Below, in pieces: positions 16,224-24,735 of a DNA stretch of 47,343 bases. The DNA is from Clostridia bacterium. GTDB lineage: Bacteria > Bacillota > Clostridia > Monoglobales > Firm-18. Within the stretch, counting starts at the first letter, position 1. Each line of letters begins with the position of its first letter. The DNA lies in assembly GCA_017397315.1 (NCBI GenBank), contig JAFQJA010000008.1, forward strand, positions 1 through 47,343, written 5' to 3'. The notes beneath the pieces are model-generated. The model worked only from the letters and a program-made list of their open reading frames with translations, made no database searches and had not been told where the DNA came from. Both the position numbers and the translations under genes were made by a program.

Positions 16224-17759
16224 TTATTGAAGCCAGTATTTTCTGTCTAAACTTCTGTAACCTATTGCTTCTGCAATATGATTAAAATCAATCTCTTTCA
16301 CGCCCTCTAAATCAGCAATAGTACGAGCAACTTTAAGTATTCTGTCATGAGCCCTTGCAGACAAACCAAGACTTTCAAAAGCAGTCTTTAATATTTCTTT
16401 TGCATCATCGGTAATTACACAGTACTTCCTTATCATAGCCGGTGTCATTTGAGAATTGCTGAAAATACGCTCGTTTTCAAATCTTTTGGATTGTATTTCG
16501 CGGGCTTTTTGTACTCTGGCTCTTATGTCAGCACTGCTTTCTGCTTTTGTATCACCTTGCAACATATCATATTGAACCGCAGGAACATCTATGTGAATAT
16601 CAATTCTGTCTAAAAGCGGTCCGCTTATTTTTCCTACATATTTTGAAATATCGTTTGGACTACAGGTGCATCTGTGTTTTACATCTCCGAAATATCCGCA
16701 CTTGCACGGATTCATTGATGCCACGAACAAAACATTAGCGGGGAAGGTGTAACTTGCATTGGCGCGGGCGATTGTAATACTTCCGTCCTCCAACGGCTGT
16801 CGCATTACTTCAAGACTTTGCCTTGTAAATTCGGGCAACTCGTCTAAAAACAATACGCCGTTATGAGCAAGAGAAATTTCGCCCGGTTTTGGAATAGCCC
16901 CTCCTCCAACAAGTCCTACAGCAGAAACACTGTGATGAGGGCTGCGGAAAGGACGGTTTTTTAGGATTGAAACATTTTCAGGAAGAACTCCTGCGATAGA
17001 ATGGATTTTGGTAGTTTCCAAAGTCTCCTGAAAAGCGGGTTCGGGTAAAATGCTTGGTATTCTTTTGGCAATCATAGATTTTCCGCTACCGGGGCTGCCA
17101 ATCATAATAATGTTGTGCCCGCCTGCTACTGCAACTTCTACGGCCCTTTTTACACTTTCTTGTCCTTTAACATCTTCAAAGTCAAATTCATAGTAGTCTT
17201 TGTCTGAAAATATTTCTCCTTTATTAACCGAAACAGGCTCAACTACCTGTTCCCCTGTCAAGTGTTTAACAACCGAATATAAATCTGTAGCAGGGTAAAC
17301 ATTTATTCCGTCAACAATCCCTGCTTCTAAAGCATTTGCTTTAGGTACAATAATGTTTTTAATTCCTTTATCTCTTGCGATTATTGCCATTGGCAAAACA
17401 CCGTTTACACGCCTTATCTCACCGTCTAATGACAACTCACCGCAAATCATATAGTCATCCAATGAAGACTGAGGAATAATTCCTGTTAATGATAAAAGTG
17501 CAACCGCTATTGGCAAATCATACACCGCACCCTCTTTTTTAACATCGGCAGGTGCTAAATTTACAATAATATGCTTAACAGGCAAAGAGTATCCGCAGTT
17601 TTTAATGGCTGCTTTAACACGCTCTTTGCTCTCTTTTATACCTGTATCGGGCAACCCCACAATATCAAAAGCAGGCAGACCTGAAGACAAGTCCACCTCA
17701 ACATCTATTATTATGCCGTCAATGCCGGCTAATGCACAAGACTTTACTTTTGAAATCAT
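16224..17759 (-). CDS. comM: YifB/ComM-family Mg-chelatase-like AAA+ ATPase
   Basis: A 511-aa protein with an N-terminal Lon-protease-like/S5 fold segment (GLPAFDIVGLPDTGIKESKERVKAAIKN), a central AAA+ domain with Walker A GSPGSGKSMIAKRIPSILP, an SPHHSVSAVGLVGGG block, Walker B VLFLDELPEF, and a cysteine cluster (NPCKCGYFGD through CTC) typical of the Mg-chelatase-like subfamily. The C-terminal helical region has GLSARAHDRILKVARTIADL. In transformable bacteria ComM is a branch-migration helicase that helps integrate incoming DNA; here that role is an assumption. It sits 23 bp after galK, and its ribosome-binding site is an unusually G-rich run. Confidence 0.92.
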   Translation of the reverse strand: MISKVKSCALAGIDGIIIDVEVDLSSGLPAFDIVGLPDTGIKESKERVKAAIKNCGYSLPVKHIIVNLAPADVKKEGAVYDLPIAVALLSLTGIIPQSSLDDYMICGELSLDGEIRRVNGVLPMAIIARDKGIKNIIVPKANALEAGIVDGINVYPATDLYSVVKHLTGEQVVEPVSVNKGEIFSDKDYYEFDFEDVKGQESVKRAVEVAVAGGHNIIMIGSPGSGKSMIAKRIPSILPEPAFQETLETTKIHSIAGVLPENVSILKNRPFRSPHHSVSAVGLVGGGAIPKPGEISLAHNGVLFLDELPEFTRQSLEVMRQPLEDGSITIARANASYTFPANVLFVASMNPCKCGYFGDVKHRCTCSPNDISKYVGKISGPLLDRIDIHIDVPAVQYDMLQGDTKAESSADIRARVQKAREIQSKRFENERIFSNSQMTPAMIRKYCVITDDAKEILKTAFESLGLSARAHDRILKVARTIADLEGVKEIDFNHIAEAIGYRSLDRKYWLQ

Positions 17760-17782
17760 CTGTTGCTCCCCCCCACTTGAAA

Positions 17783-18967
17783 CTACAATATTTCGTGTCC
17801 GCCGTTTCCTATTTCCGTAATATAAAATGACGGCTCGTAACCAATTTTTTCAGTATATGCAGTTTTGCAACAGTTAATGTAATTGTCAACTGCATCATCT
17901 CTTATAATGCTTACAGTACAGCCGCCAAAACCTGCACCCGTCATTCTTGAGCCTATTACTCCGTCAACTTTAAGTGCTTCTTCTACCAAAGTGTCAAGTT
18001 CAACGCCTGTTACTTCGTACAAATCACGAAGAGAATTATGAGACTGTATCATATACTGTCCAAAAGCAAATATGTCGTTATTCTTTAGTGATTCCACACT
18101 TTTTAAAACTCTGTCGTCCTCATAAACAACATGCTGTACTCTGTTTTTTATAATTTCGTCTTTAATAAGGTCTTTGTGCTTTTCAAACTCTGAAACTGAA
18201 ATATCACCAAGACAGGTTTTGTCAGGCATAGCAGTTTTTAATATTTCAAGACCTGTTTCGCATTGTGAACGCCTTTCGTTGTATTTTGAATCAGCAAGAC
18301 TGCGTTTTTTGTTTGTGTTTGTAACTACGATTTTATAACCGTCCATTTTTATAGGCACTAAATCGTACGATAAGTCTTTGCAGTTTAAGAATATAACTTT
18401 GTTTTCTTGACCCATAGCAGAGGCAAACTGGTCCATAATTCCGCAATTAACGCCAACATAGTTGTGCTCTGCCATCTGGCTTATTTTCGCCATTTCTATC
18501 ATATTTACGGGTGTATCAATGTTCTTCGCTTCGTTTGAAAAAACTGCAAAAGTAAGGGCTGTTGCAACTTCAATTGCCGCAGATGAAGATAAACCGCCTC
18601 CATGAGGTGTGGTATCATCATACAACATATCACATCCTACAATCTCATAGCCTTTCTTTTGCATTTCCGCAATTATACCTGCCTGATAGTTGCCCCACCA
18701 CAAGTCTTTGTATGCGTTAATATCATCTGTGTTGATACTTACTCTGTCAGGCAAGTCAGTTGCCGCCATATTTACAATTTTGTCCTGCCTCTTTCTTGCA
18801 ACTATTGTTGTTTTCATCGTAAGTGCGGCAGGGAAAACAAAGCCACCGTTGTAGTCTGTGTGTTCACCGATTAAGTTTACGCGTCCGGGGGAAGCAAAAA
18901 CTCTTAAATCGTCCTCTGTACCGCCATATATCTCAATAAATTTATCTTTAATTTGTTGTAGTTCCAT
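17783..18967 (-). CDS. galK: galactokinase
   Basis: Galactokinase phosphorylates alpha-D-galactose at C1 as the first committed step of the Leloir pathway. The product is 394 aa, normal length. GHMP-kinase features are clear: the galactokinase signature GRVNLIGEHTDYNGG near residue 28, ATP-binding GGGLSSSAAIEVA, a catalytic Asp in the NCGIMDQFAS segment, and the C-terminal RMTGAGFGGCTV loop. The start follows AAAGGCGGAG. It lies 16 bp after galT and is surely co-transcribed with it. No galE or galM is in the window. Confidence 0.96.
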   Translation of the reverse strand: MELQQIKDKFIEIYGGTEDDLRVFASPGRVNLIGEHTDYNGGFVFPAALTMKTTIVARKRQDKIVNMAATDLPDRVSINTDDINAYKDLWWGNYQAGIIAEMQKKGYEIVGCDMLYDDTTPHGGGLSSSAAIEVATALTFAVFSNEAKNIDTPVNMIEMAKISQMAEHNYVGVNCGIMDQFASAMGQENKVIFLNCKDLSYDLVPIKMDGYKIVVTNTNKKRSLADSKYNERRSQCETGLEILKTAMPDKTCLGDISVSEFEKHKDLIKDEIIKNRVQHVVYEDDRVLKSVESLKNNDIFAFGQYMIQSHNSLRDLYEVTGVELDTLVEEALKVDGVIGSRMTGAGFGGCTVSIIRDDAVDNYINCCKTAYTEKIGYEPSFYITEIGNGGHEIL

Positions 18968-18983
18968 ATTCTCCGCCTTTCTG

Positions 18984-19949
18984 TTACTTGGTTAAAAATT
19001 TCTTGTATGCTTGCCTTAATTCTTCTGCCACATCTTCAGGGCAAGTGGGATTACAATGTGCCCACGCTCCTGTTTCGCTTGATGCGTTAAACTTTTGCTT
19101 GTCTTTTGAACGCATAGGTGGGAAAAATTGTATCTGAAAATGAAAATTGCTTACATCTCCGCAGTTAACAGGTGCATTTTGCATACACATCATGTAGGGG
19201 AATTTGTAATCGAATAAACTGTCCAGCGTTCCCGCTACTTCACGGATAATTACTGCAAGATTTCTCTTTTCGTTTTCATCAAACTGGTCTATGGACTGTT
19301 TGTGTTTTTTTGACATAATATACATACCATACGGATACTCTGTAAAAAAAGGCAAAAATGCTACGAAATCATCATTTTCAATAATTACTCTTTCGCCGTA
19401 TTTCATTTCGTCTGTTAACATATCACAAAACATACAGTTCCCCGTTTTTTCCATATACTTTTTGCTGTTTTCCATTTCAAGAGCAATCTTTTTAGGAACA
19501 AAAGGATAACCATATATCTGCCCATGAGGGTGAGGCATAGTTACTCCAACTACTTCGCCTCGGTTTTCAAAAATGAAGATGAATTTTATGTTTTCATCTT
19601 TTTTAAGTTCCGTATATCTTTCTTCCCATAAATTAACAAGTTTTACAATGTGGTCAACAGGAAGTTCAGGCAAAGTAACTGTGTGTTCGGGAGAATAAAG
19701 AATTACCTCGCATTTGCCGTATGAGGGTGCAGTCTTGTAAAAGTCAGTTTTAACATCATCAGGCATAGGCGGTGTCTGCGACAACGCCGGGAAATCATTA
19801 TCGTATTTTAAAACATCAAAGTGATCTGGCACCTGTCCTGAACCCGGACAAAAAGGGCACCAATCTTTAGGCATCTGTGGTCTGTTTTGTCTATGCGATG
19901 CAATCATTACCCAATCATTTGTAAGTGGATTGTATCTTAATTCTGACAA
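18984..19949 (-). CDS. galT: galactose-1-phosphate uridylyltransferase
   Basis: GalT exchanges UMP between UDP-glucose and galactose-1-phosphate in the Leloir pathway. The protein has CPFCPG (zinc ligands) near the N-terminus, the active-site motif MPHPHGQIYGYPF with the nucleotidylated histidine, a second cysteine pair NCMFCDML, and HFQIQFFPP at the C-terminal zinc/histidine site. The longest ORF begins at a TTG (19964), but GGAGG lies between that codon and a second in-frame TTG at 19949. The latter is therefore the likely start, giving MSELRYNPLTNDW and about 321 aa. It leads the galT-galK transcript from the promoter described at 19981-20009. Confidence 0.95.
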   Translation of the reverse strand: MSELRYNPLTNDWVMIASHRQNRPQMPKDWCPFCPGSGQVPDHFDVLKYDNDFPALSQTPPMPDDVKTDFYKTAPSYGKCEVILYSPEHTVTLPELPVDHIVKLVNLWEERYTELKKDENIKFIFIFENRGEVVGVTMPHPHGQIYGYPFVPKKIALEMENSKKYMEKTGNCMFCDMLTDEMKYGERVIIENDDFVAFLPFFTEYPYGMYIMSKKHKQSIDQFDENEKRNLAVIIREVAGTLDSLFDYKFPYMMCMQNAPVNCGDVSNFHFQIQFFPPMRSKDKQKFNASSETGAWAHCNPTCPEDVAEELRQAYKKFLTK

Positions 19950-19980
19950 ACTTATTACCTCCAAACATTACAGATATTAA

Positions 19981-20009
19981 ATTATATCATATTTTTACCA
20001 ATTTGTATA
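19981..20009 (-). promoter_or_regulatory. candidate promoter of galTK
   Basis: Minus-strand TATACA (20009-20004), 17-bp spacer, TATAAT (19986-19981). It is 32 bp upstream of the galT TTG start in the 67-bp gap after nadE. The -35 matches TTGACA at only four positions. Confidence 0.45.
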
Positions 20010-20016
20010 TAGTTTT

Positions 20017-21915
20017 TTAAAAATCTGTCCATAAATCACTATAGCAATCTGATGACATTTTGAAATCTGCTCTTGGCGATAATGAAACAGAACCGATTTT
20101 AGGTCCGTCAGGCACACAGTTCCTCTTAAACTGATTGTTAAAAAACCTCTTGAAGAATGTTCTCATACAATCTTTTAGCTGTTCTTCCTTGTACTGCTCG
20201 CCAAAAGCAATAGTCAAAAGATACAGTATTTTCTCAGGCGTAAAACCAAAACGAAGAAAATAATATAAAACAAAATCGTGGACTGCGTAGTCGCCGATAA
20301 TATCTTCCGTTTTTTGTGCAATGTTTCCGCTGTTGTCGGCAGGAAGCAGTTCCGGAGATATGGGTGTGTCAACTATATCCTTTAATATTTCACTTTCAGC
20401 CCCCTGACAGTCTTCTGTTATCCATAAAACAAGATGACGCACCAGAGTTTTAGGAACTCCGCAGTTTACACAGTACATTGAAATATGGTCTCCCGAGAAG
20501 GTGGACCAGCCGAGAGCCATTTCTGACAAATCCCCTGTGCCTACTACTATTCCGCCCACTTTATTTGCAACATCCATTAAAATCTGCGTTCTTTCCCTTG
20601 CCTGTGCATTTTCGTATGTCAAATCAAAAACATCGGGGTTGTGGCCAATGTCTTCAAAATGTTTAAGGCATGCTTCTTTTATGTTTATCTCCTTAAAAGT
20701 TACACCAAGTTCTTTAATTAACTTTACTGAATTGTTATAAGTTCTGCCTGTCGTTCCAAATCCGGGCATAGTTATTGCAATAATATTTTCCCTGGGCAAT
20801 TTAATTATATCCATTGCTTTTGCAATAACCAAAAGTGCCAGCGTGGAATCAAGCCCTCCCGAAACACCAATTACCGGGTGTTTTGAGCCTATGTGTTTTA
20901 ACCTTTTGGCAAGAGCATTTGCCTGAATGTTAAATATTTGCTCCATTCGTTTGTCTTTTTCATTGGATGACGGCACAAATGGCATTTTATTGATTTTCCT
21001 TGAAGTTTCAGTAAATATGTTGGCAAAATCTTCGCATTTTATAAAGTGAGGATTAAAACTGCAACTACTGTTGAAACTGTTTATTTTTCGTCTGTCGCAT
21101 CTTACTCTGTCTATGTCAACATCACAGTAAAACACTTTACTTTCAAAATCATAGGAAGTTTCGTTTGAAATCACCGTTCCGTTTTCTGCGACAATACAGT
21201 TACCGCAATAAACAGTATCAGTTGTAGATTCTCCTAATCCGCAAGAGGAAACCGCATATACGCAGTGATTTTTAAAAGAACTTGTTTTTACAAGCATTTC
21301 TCTGTGTTTGTCCTTGCCCACCACATCGTTGCCTGCAGTTAAATTTAAAATCAACTCTGCTCCTGCAAGAGCAATGTTTACAGCAGGGGATTTCGGCACC
21401 CACATATCTTCGCAAATTTCTATACCGAAACTGAAATCAGAAGTTTTAAAAATCAATTTCTCGGAAATTGGTACTTCCTGACCGCAAAGGGAAACTGTTT
21501 CGTCAATACCTGTGCCTTCGGTAAACCATCTTTTTTCATAATAGTCGTTATAATTAGGCAAAAACATTTTAGGTACAACACCTAATATTTTACCTTTTTG
21601 AATTACGACGGCACAATTATAAAGCCTGTCGTTGCTTAAAACAGGCATACCCAAAACGCCGATGGTTTGTATGTTTTTTGTTTTCTGCAATATATCCGAC
21701 AAACCCTTTTCTGCACCTTTTATCAAAGTTTCTGTCAAAAACAAATCCTGACAAGTATACCCTGTAACACAAAGTTCGGGGAACAAAGCAATGTAAGCAC
21801 AATCTTTTTGTGTTTCTTTCATTATCTTTGCTATTTCTCCGCAATTAAATTTTGTGTCTGCCACCTTTACTTCAGGAACTGCAGTTGCAAGTCTTATAAA
21901 CCCATATTTATTCAT
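20017..21915 (-). CDS. nadE: glutamine-dependent NAD(+) synthetase
   Basis: This enzyme amidates nicotinic acid adenine dinucleotide to NAD(+) with ammonia from glutamine. The protein is about 632 aa and has two domains. The N-terminal nitrilase-type glutaminase has a Glu in FPELCVTGY, a Lys in VVPKMFLPN and the nucleophilic Cys in FGIEICEDMWVP. The C-terminal ATP-pyrophosphatase synthetase has the P-loop VSGGLDSTLAL and GTGDLSEMALGWST. The size fits the long glutamine-using form. The ATG at 21915 follows GGGGAG at 7-nt spacing; the longer ORF starts at a TTG two codons earlier. Not closely linked to its neighbours, so probably its own transcript. Confidence 0.95.
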   Translation of the reverse strand: MNKYGFIRLATAVPEVKVADTKFNCGEIAKIMKETQKDCAYIALFPELCVTGYTCQDLFLTETLIKGAEKGLSDILQKTKNIQTIGVLGMPVLSNDRLYNCAVVIQKGKILGVVPKMFLPNYNDYYEKRWFTEGTGIDETVSLCGQEVPISEKLIFKTSDFSFGIEICEDMWVPKSPAVNIALAGAELILNLTAGNDVVGKDKHREMLVKTSSFKNHCVYAVSSCGLGESTTDTVYCGNCIVAENGTVISNETSYDFESKVFYCDVDIDRVRCDRRKINSFNSSCSFNPHFIKCEDFANIFTETSRKINKMPFVPSSNEKDKRMEQIFNIQANALAKRLKHIGSKHPVIGVSGGLDSTLALLVIAKAMDIIKLPRENIIAITMPGFGTTGRTYNNSVKLIKELGVTFKEINIKEACLKHFEDIGHNPDVFDLTYENAQARERTQILMDVANKVGGIVVGTGDLSEMALGWSTFSGDHISMYCVNCGVPKTLVRHLVLWITEDCQGAESEILKDIVDTPISPELLPADNSGNIAQKTEDIIGDYAVHDFVLYYFLRFGFTPEKILYLLTIAFGEQYKEEQLKDCMRTFFKRFFNNQFKRNCVPDGPKIGSVSLSPRADFKMSSDCYSDLWTDF

Positions 21916-21956
21916 AGGCAATCTCCCCTTTTGTATAGTATATCACATAATTTTGA

Positions 21957-21998
21957 TAAAAAAAAGAGCAAATCACATAATTTTTATGAAATGCTCTT
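21957..21998 (-). terminator. intrinsic terminator of spoVT
   Basis: Minus-strand stem AAGAGCA/TGCTCTT with an inner CATAA/TTATG pairing, followed by a run of eight Ts. It lies 46 bp after the spoVT stop codon and within the upstream region of nadE. Confidence 0.75.
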
Positions 21999-22043
21999 AG
22001 TAGGCGTCTTCGCATAGTAATAAATCGTCTTAAGACACCATTT

Positions 22044-22583
22044 TTATTCTTCCATTTGTTTGCCCAAAAATATAGATGCAGATTTTGCTACTTTTTCTTC
22101 CGTCTCCCCAAAAGTACCGCCATTTTCGCTGAAAATGATTACTGAACCTATGCAGTCTCCCTCAGAAATGATAGGATATACAATCCCTGCAACATACTTG
22201 TCCGCACCCTCAACAATTCCTACAGATTTGGAAGTGTTTTTAGAAACATAAGGTGTTTTTTCATCTAATATTTTTTCTATATCACCAGAAATTTTTTTTT
22301 CAAGAAACTCTTTTTTTGGTGCGCCTGAAACGGCTATTACATTATCTTTATCAGAGATGCACACAGGAAATGCGACAGCTTTGTTAATGGCCTCCGCATA
22401 CTGTCCTGCAAAACTGCTCAACTCACCTATAGGTGAATATTTTTTAAAAATTACTTCTCCATCTCTGTTTGTAAATATCTCTAAAGGGTCGCCCTCACGA
22501 ATTCTCATCGTTCTTCTGATTTCTTTGGGGATTACAACTCTTCCCAAATCGTCTATTCTTCTTACAATTCCTGTTGCTTTCAT
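22044..22583 (-). CDS. spoVT: stage V sporulation protein T, AbrB-family regulator
   Basis: SpoVT is a forespore regulator that tunes sigma-G-dependent genes late in sporulation. The protein is 179 aa, like B. subtilis SpoVT (178 aa). The N-terminal AbrB/SpoVT swapped-hairpin DNA-binding domain is textbook (MKATGIVRRIDDLGRVVIPKEIRRT through EGDPLEIF). It is followed by a GAF-like ligand domain from about residue 55 (SSFAGQYAEAINKAVAFPVCI through SVIIFSENGG). Presence of the GAF half separates it from AbrB/Abh. The start follows AAGGAG. A sigma-G-like promoter is visible upstream, and a terminator follows, so it is monocistronic. Strong evidence that the organism forms endospores. Confidence 0.95.
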   Translation of the reverse strand: MKATGIVRRIDDLGRVVIPKEIRRTMRIREGDPLEIFTNRDGEVIFKKYSPIGELSSFAGQYAEAINKAVAFPVCISDKDNVIAVSGAPKKEFLEKKISGDIEKILDEKTPYVSKNTSKSVGIVEGADKYVAGIVYPIISEGDCIGSVIIFSENGGTFGETEEKVAKSASIFLGKQMEE

Positions 22584-22615
22584 ATATACATTCTCCTTAA
22601 AACAATTTGTGATGT

Positions 22616-22644
22616 TAGTATTTGTAAATCAAGGAGATTTATAC
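22616..22644 (-). promoter_or_regulatory. sigma-G-like promoter of spoVT
   Basis: Minus-strand GTATA (22644-22640), 17-bp spacer, AATACTA (22622-22616), 33 bp upstream of the spoVT ATG. The match to the B. subtilis sigma-G consensus GHATR / CATWHTA is full at -35 and 6 of 7 at -10. B. subtilis spoVT is transcribed by sigma G. Confidence 0.4.
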
Positions 22645-22701
22645 TGAAAAATAATCGAAATAACAGATTAAATAATATTATTTCCCCGATAAACTAATTG
22701 T

Positions 22702-22737
22702 AAAAAGCAATCCGATGTTTGTGTCGGATTGCTTTTT
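22702..22737 (-). terminator. intrinsic terminator of the sodium symporter gene
   Basis: A 14-bp stem (AAAAAGCAATCCGA with TCGGATTGCTTTTT) and 8-nt loop, starting 6 bp after the symporter stop on the minus strand. It is flanked by A and T runs on opposite sides, so it can act in both directions. Confidence 0.85.
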
Positions 22738-22742
22738 TGTAA

Positions 22743-24116
22743 TTATTTTATAAAAGATGAAGTAAATATTAAAACCAGTAATACAGGGCATAAAATTTTA
22801 ATCATAAACTTATATATTCCCTCTCTTGAAAACTTTTCGCCATTGCATTTTACTTCGTCTATTATCGCTTTTGGTTTAATCACCCAACCAACCAGAATGC
22901 AAGTTGCAAACGCAACTATCGGCATCAATAAATTGTTTGAAACATAATCGAGTATGTCAAGAATTTGTGCTATTGCACCATTTGGTAATGTATATTCAAA
23001 ATACCAGATGTTATAACCAAGACAAGTTATCAAAGCAATAATGGCGGAAATTATCATTACAACGGTACAGGATTTTTTTCTCCCCCATGAAAACTTGTCC
23101 ATAACCACAGAAGTAATTGCCTCAAGTAACGAAATGGACGAGGTGAGTGCTGCAAAAAGTACAAGCAAAAAAAACAAAGAACCGATTATATGTCCTGCAA
23201 AGCCCATTGTTTCAAAAACTTTAGGAAGAGAAACAAATAAAAGTCCTGATCCTGACGCTTCCAGCCCTTCATAGCCTTGGAAAGCATATACTACAGGAAC
23301 CATAATCATTCCCGCTATAATAGCAACTAAAGTGTCGCAAATTTCAATCTGATTTACAGATTTCGAAAGATTTGTTTGTTTTTTTGTGTATGATCCGTAT
23401 GTAATCATAATGCCCATAGCAATGCTCATAGAGTAAAATATCTGTCCTGTAGCATCTAAAAGAATGTTTAAAAATCTTCTGACAGTCATTCCCGTAAAAT
23501 CAGGAATAATGTAAATTTTCAGTCCTTCTATCGCCGAGCCAAAAGGTCCTTTTATAGTTAATGTGAAAACCGCAATTCCTATAATAAGAACAAACAGCAA
23601 GGGCATAAGCACTTTCGAAATCTTTTCTATTCCCTTATCAACGCCTTTGTATACTGAAAAGGCACTAAGTCCCATAAATACCGCACACCACAAAATCGGC
23701 GACCATTGAGATGTTATAAATGTTTTAAAATATCCGTCAGCAACTGTTTGCATTCCGTTGCCAATAACAAAGGCGGCCATGTATTTTGTAATCCAACCGC
23801 CTATTACACAGTAATAAGGAAAAATAATAATAGGAACAACTGATGCAATATATCCTAAAAATCCAAATTTCTTATTCAACTCAGAATATGCTTTAATCGG
23901 ACTTAATTGTGTTTTCCTTCCAATTGCAACTTCTGTTATCATCAAAGCAAACCCAAATGTCAGTGCCATTATTATGTATACCAACAAAAATATTCCGCCG
24001 CCATTCTTTGCAGCAAGATATGGGAAACGCCATAAGTTGCCCAGTCCTACGGCAGAGCCGGCCGCTGCAAGTACAAAACCGATATTTCCTGTAAACGAAC
24101 CTCTTTTCTTCTCCAT
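22743..24116 (-). CDS. neurotransmitter:sodium symporter (NSS/SNF family) transporter
   Basis: A sodium-coupled membrane transporter of about 457 aa, homologous to LeuT, TnaT and MhsT. The family hallmark is the TM1 unwound segment: FVLAAAGSAVGLGNLWRFPYLAAKNGGG, with the sodium-site residues. About 11-12 hydrophobic segments follow, including the TM6 region LDATGQIFYSMSIAMGIMITYGSY and TM8 with FAALTSSISLLEAI. The ATG at 24116 lies behind GGAGG and yields MEKKRGSFTGNIGF, the usual start; the longer ORF adds an unrelated 25-residue leader without a ribosome-binding site. Bacterial members mostly carry amino acids; the substrate here cannot be told. It is transcribed alone. Confidence 0.93.
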   Translation of the reverse strand: MEKKRGSFTGNIGFVLAAAGSAVGLGNLWRFPYLAAKNGGGIFLLVYIIMALTFGFALMITEVAIGRKTQLSPIKAYSELNKKFGFLGYIASVVPIIIFPYYCVIGGWITKYMAAFVIGNGMQTVADGYFKTFITSQWSPILWCAVFMGLSAFSVYKGVDKGIEKISKVLMPLLFVLIIGIAVFTLTIKGPFGSAIEGLKIYIIPDFTGMTVRRFLNILLDATGQIFYSMSIAMGIMITYGSYTKKQTNLSKSVNQIEICDTLVAIIAGMIMVPVVYAFQGYEGLEASGSGLLFVSLPKVFETMGFAGHIIGSLFFLLVLFAALTSSISLLEAITSVVMDKFSWGRKKSCTVVMIISAIIALITCLGYNIWYFEYTLPNGAIAQILDILDYVSNNLLMPIVAFATCILVGWVIKPKAIIDEVKCNGEKFSREGIYKFMIKILCPVLLVLIFTSSFIK

Positions 24117-24178
24117 ATTCACACCTCCAAAAATGCATTCGATATATTTTATCATACAAATCATATTTATGCAATAAA

Positions 24179-24205
24179 AAAAACGGTGCACATAACACCG
24201 TTTTT
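24179..24205 (-). terminator. intrinsic terminator after hpf
   Basis: Minus-strand stem AAAAACGGTG / CACCGTTTTT with a 7-nt loop and a long T-run, 9 bp after the hpf stop. It ends the dacF-cdaA-cdaR-fum-hpf gene run. Confidence 0.9.
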
Positions 24206-24213
24206 ATATCATT

Positions 24214-24735
24214 CTATTCAAGTTCTATAAGACCGTAATTTCCGTCTTTCCTTTTATACACTATACAAGGGTGCTCGTTTTCTGCATTTATATAAACAAA
24301 AAATTCGTGCTGTAGTAAATTCATTTGCAAAATTGCTTCTTCAGTGCTCATAGGTTTTGCAGAAAAAACTTTTTTCTTAACAACAGAAAATTCTTTTTCT
24401 TCTGCAGGTTCAGCACTTATATTGTAACCGTCAAGAGCACCGCTTCTTAAGCGTTTTTCTAGACGGGTTTTGTTTTTTCTTATTTGTCGTTCAACATCTG
24501 ATATAGCCTTGTCTACAGAGGCATATATATCCTCTGTAACAGTTTCAACCCTGAAAATAGTGTTATGATAAAAAATTGTCAATTCAGCCTTTTGTCTGTC
24601 CTTTTCTACAGAAAACACTAACTTTGCATCAGCACTGTCGTCAAAGAATTTATCAAGTTTCTGCATTTTCTTTTCTGCATAATCTTTCATTCCCTGTGTC
24701 AATTCAATTTTCCTGCACGCCATACTAATCTTCAT
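24214..24735 (-). CDS. hpf: long-form ribosome hibernation promoting factor
   Basis: Long HPF dimerises 70S ribosomes into inactive 100S particles in stationary phase or stress. The product is 173 aa. Residues 1-100 form the S30AE domain (ACRKIELTQGMKDYAEKKMQKLDKFFD, AELTIFYHNTIFRVETVTEDIYASVDKAIS). After a linker, residues about 120-173 form the dimerising C-terminal domain (FSAKPMSTEEAILQMNLLQHEFFVYINAENE and GNYGLIELE). Its start codon lies inside the last codons of the fumarase alpha gene, and GGAGG lies 9 nt before it, so it is coupled to that gene. It is the last gene of its run and is followed by a strong terminator. Confidence 0.95.
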   Translation of the reverse strand: MKISMACRKIELTQGMKDYAEKKMQKLDKFFDDSADAKLVFSVEKDRQKAELTIFYHNTIFRVETVTEDIYASVDKAISDVERQIRKNKTRLEKRLRSGALDGYNISAEPAEEKEFSVVKKKVFSAKPMSTEEAILQMNLLQHEFFVYINAENEHPCIVYKRKDGNYGLIELE

